This document shows, in pieces, positions 6,207-7,787 of a stretch of 7,787 nt of DNA. The notes beneath the pieces were generated by a model. It did no database searches and was not told the DNA's origin. It worked only from the letters and a program-made list of their open reading frames with translations. Both the position numbers and the translations under genes were made by a program. The DNA is from Verrucomicrobiota bacterium (GTDB taxonomy: Bacteria; Verrucomicrobiota; Verrucomicrobiia; Verrucomicrobiales; Akkermansiaceae), in the NCBI GenBank assembly GCA_008932955.1, contig WBXE01000107.1, positions 1 to 7,787 of the forward strand. The letters are read 5' to 3'. The first letter of the stretch is position 1; the number at the start of each line of letters is the position of its first letter.

Positions 6207-7412
6207 ATGGCATGGCGCATCGAGCAGGCAGTCATTCGGGGCGAAATCGACAATACCGTCGAGGGGCTCACCAACGGCCGCATTTGGCTGGCGGGCTGCG
6301 ACGTGCCCTTGGAACTATCGCTGGATGGCGACTGCTGGCGTGATCTGGCTGGCACCCGCCTGCACTTTGAAAACCCCGCGCCGCAACCCGGCCCGGAAAC
6401 CGCCGGCTTGGCCGTGGACCAGTCCGGTGTGATCGGCGATATGACCGCATCGCGCAAAACCAAGCTCCCGTGGGTCGGCGACCAGCCATTGCCCACGCTG
6501 CGCCGTGGGCAGCAGGACGTCTCATGCGAGTGGCGCAACACCCTGTATCTCGAATGGTTTAGCGAATTCAACGGGCGAGTGGTTATCGAGGCATCCACCT
6601 TCACGTTGCGCATCTCGGCCCACGAGTGGGAACTCGACGAGGACGCCGAAGCCGCGCAAAAACTCGCTAACTTGAATGCCATGCGCGATTTCATGACGCT
6701 GGTGATTCAGCGCCGCGACGACGATGCACCGGGTGCGGAGTCCGTCGCCGAACTCGACGAATTCGCTTGGGAAGAGCGCCTCAAAGAAAACGACCGCCTC
6801 ACCGACGCCTATCAAGAAGTACTCGAGAAATACATAGATGACCCCGACAGCGAACGCAAGGAAGCCTTTGTCATGGGCTGGGATGGCTTGCTCGACGCCT
6901 TGGCTGAACGTGACGAGGCCGCTGGCCACGGCGATGAAGATGACGACGATGAAGATGCCGACCCACACCTTGGCAACGGCCTTGAGGAGGACTTTGATGA
7001 CGAGTTGGCAAAATTCAGCGAGGCAGATGGCAGCCCCTTTGATGATAGCGATGCCCACCCCCTGCAAGCCAGTGCCCAAGCCTTGGCCTGCCAGGCCATG
7101 GACTTGGTGGAAAATACCGACGGACCCGGCAGCCCCTCGTATTTGCTCATCACCAACCTCCTCCAAGTCAGCGGCAAACTCGCCAGCGTTCTCAACGACT
7201 ACGGCAGCAGTTATCAACCGGAAAACGGCTTCGTGCTGGCAGTGCTCAAACGTTGCCTCAATTGGCTCAACGAGGCCCTCGGTGCTTGTCAGATTCTGCA
7301 CGAGACCGCCAATGATCCCGCAAAACGCGCCGCTTTTAAAAAATTGCAGGCCGCCGCTTTCCAAGTCCGCGACCAAATTGTAGGGCTCCGGCGTAATTTC
7401 AAGAAAACTTAA
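6207..7412 (+). CDS. Acidic protein of unknown function, 401 residues
   Basis: I do not recognise a characterised family. The frame is clearly coding: long, with codon usage like its neighbours. No signal peptide or membrane segment is visible, so it is probably cytoplasmic. The N-terminal part (about 3-57, WRIEQAVIRGEIDNTVEG onwards) alternates hydrophobic and polar residues and looks like a small beta-rich domain. A second strand-rich segment follows at about 108-140 (EWRNTLYLEWF, then VVIEASTFTLRIS). Residues 145-230 look helical and charged. A strongly acidic stretch spans about 234-280, with an unbroken eight-residue D/E run at 243-250. The last 115 residues look helical and end in a basic tail (LRRNFKKT). 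The start at 6207 gives MAWRIEQAV; no Shine-Dalgarno sequence is present. It sits between lspA and a small lipoprotein gene with gaps of 66 and 43 bases, so its context is weakly informative. I believe similar proteins occur as conserved hypotheticals in Verrucomicrobiota, but this is recollection, not a search. Confidence 0.85.
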   Translation: MAWRIEQAVIRGEIDNTVEGLTNGRIWLAGCDVPLELSLDGDCWRDLAGTRLHFENPAPQPGPETAGLAVDQSGVIGDMTASRKTKLPWVGDQPLPTLRRGQQDVSCEWRNTLYLEWFSEFNGRVVIEASTFTLRISAHEWELDEDAEAAQKLANLNAMRDFMTLVIQRRDDDAPGAESVAELDEFAWEERLKENDRLTDAYQEVLEKYIDDPDSERKEAFVMGWDGLLDALAERDEAAGHGDEDDDDEDADPHLGNGLEEDFDDELAKFSEADGSPFDDSDAHPLQASAQALACQAMDLVENTDGPGSPSYLLITNLLQVSGKLASVLNDYGSSYQPENGFVLAVLKRCLNWLNEALGACQILHETANDPAKRAAFKKLQAAAFQVRDQIVGLRRNFKKT

Positions 7413-7415
7413 GCA

Positions 7416-7443
7416 TTGCGCTTTGCCGCACACGTGCTAGTTG
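7416..7443 (+). promoter_or_regulatory. Predicted promoter of the small lipoprotein gene
   Basis: TTGCGC (7416-7421), 16 bases, then TAGTTG (7438-7443) in the context tgcTAG, with the ATG at 7456. It repeats the geometry seen before purH, the nitroreductase gene and ileS. The boxes are imperfect, and the first lies just four bases after the upstream stop codon. Confidence 0.35.
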
Positions 7444-7455
7444 GTCTGTGCGCCT

Positions 7456-7632
7456 ATGAAATCAATCTTACTACTTGCCGCCGTTGCTGTTGCGACCCTG
7501 CTGAGCTCATGTAACACAGTCATCGGCTTTGGCCGCGATCTGCGCATGATGGGCGATGGCGTGGAAAAATCCGCCAACAAAGTCCATGGCGGCCACAGCG
7601 ACACCGATACATCTGGCGCGCCGGTGTATTGA
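7456..7632 (+). CDS. Entericidin-like small lipoprotein
   Basis: The 58-residue product has a short lipoprotein signal peptide: Met-Lys-Ser, a hydrophobic stretch (4-16), and the lipobox LSSC with Cys19. Cleavage would leave a 40-residue lipid-anchored peptide. The mature start CNTVIGFGRDLRMMGDGVEKSANK follows the entericidin pattern (CNT-x-x-GFG-x-D, then a short amphipathic helix with K/S/A). Entericidins A and B of E. coli are cell-envelope lipoproteins linked to a toxin-antidote role in stationary phase, but most family members in other phyla have no tested function, so only membership is claimed. The ATG at 7456 is chosen because it starts a proper signal peptide; a TTG five codons upstream adds VCAP and nothing useful. 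LspA, which would process it, is encoded nearby. No Shine-Dalgarno sequence is visible. The His/Asp/Thr-rich tail (VHGGHSDTDTSGAPVY) is longer than in enterobacterial entericidins. Confidence 0.8.
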   Translation: MKSILLLAAVAVATLLSSCNTVIGFGRDLRMMGDGVEKSANKVHGGHSDTDTSGAPVY

Positions 7633-7642
7633 GCACTAGCTG

Positions 7643-7659
7643 CGGCGTCCCAGACGCCG
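7643..7659 (+). terminator. Hairpin behind the small lipoprotein gene
   Basis: cggcgt (7643-7648) pairs perfectly with acgccg (7654-7659) around the loop cccag, ten bases after the stop codon. There is no T-run, so it could be a factor-assisted or weak terminator, or the first member of the hairpin cluster that follows. Confidence 0.35.
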
Positions 7660-7676
7660 ACCGTGGGGACCGTAGC

Positions 7677-7782
7677 CCGGGCATCCTTGCCCGGTTGACC
7701 AGGCTTGGAGAATGCGCTGGGGACAGGCGCTGGGGTACCGGTATCTCATGGACAGCTCCGCGCCACGGCGGGCAAGCCCGCC
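7677..7782. repeat. Cluster of REP-like hairpins and a direct repeat at the window end
   Basis: The last 150 bases hold no gene. They contain ccgggca-tcct-tgcccgg (7677-7694, a seven-pair stem); a direct repeat gcgctgggg at 7714-7722 and 7727-7735 with acag between; an eight-base palindrome taccggta (7736-7743); and ggcgggc-aa-gcccgcc (7767-7782, seven-base arms). The density of short GC palindromes is typical of intergenic REP clusters. The cluster probably continues beyond the window. No protein or RNA gene is seen. Confidence 0.6.
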
Positions 7783-7787
7783 TCGCC

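Noticed and set aside
6522..7433. Minus-strand open frame of 303 residues opposite the acidic hypothetical gene
   Set aside because: It mirrors the plus-strand gene. The plus frame has a start, promoter candidates and plausible protein composition, while the reverse is the hydrophobic complement expected from D/E-rich codons.
1..7787. tRNA, rRNA, prophage, defence or toxin-antitoxin system
   Set aside because: No cloverleaf, ribosomal segment, integrase, nuclease or paired small genes were seen. The entericidin-like gene stands alone, without the tandem partner gene of the E. coli pair.

Overview
The window is ordinary chromosomal sequence from a GC-rich bacterium (about 60% GC by eye). It carries five recognisable or clearly coding genes plus one small lipoprotein gene, separated by intergenic DNA rich in repeats. 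The ileS-lspA pair, the form of the 401-residue acidic hypothetical protein, the lack of Shine-Dalgarno sequences and the REP-like palindromes all suggest a member of the Verrucomicrobiota/PVC group. That placement is inference from gene style, not from a marker gene.

Layout. Bases 1-46 hold the right half of a palindromic repeat, next to the 3' end of purH. purH (minus strand, 47-1588) encodes the bifunctional enzyme for the last two steps of IMP synthesis. A 306-base divergent region (1589-1894) contains the purH promoter, a complete copy of the same palindrome (1761-1833) and the promoter of an NfsB-like FMN nitroreductase gene (1895-2542, plus). ileS (2613-5393, plus) encodes isoleucyl-tRNA synthetase and carries copies of a REP-like repeat inside its coding sequence. 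The 195-base ileS-lspA gap holds a heptanucleotide tandem array of 12 units (5458-5541), bracketed by an inverted repeat. lspA (5589-6140) encodes signal peptidase II. A 401-residue acidic protein of unknown function follows (6207-7412), then a 58-residue entericidin-like lipoprotein gene (7456-7632). The window ends in a cluster of small hairpins (7643-7782).

How the genes relate. purH, ileS and lspA are housekeeping genes: purine synthesis, translation and lipoprotein maturation. ileS next to lspA is a widespread bacterial arrangement. The small lipoprotein at the right end has a lipobox and would be a substrate of the LspA encoded 1.3 kb upstream. Several genes have a TTG(A/C)-type -35 box and a TAG-type -10 box placed only 7-12 bases before the start codon, so transcripts with very short leaders or none are likely.

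I found no convincing new multi-gene system such as a defence system, biosynthetic cluster, CRISPR array or phage. The points most worth a second look are the DNA repeat read in two different frames inside ileS, the palindrome family flanking purH, the heptanucleotide array before lspA, the promoter-on-start-codon pattern and the uncharacterised acidic protein.
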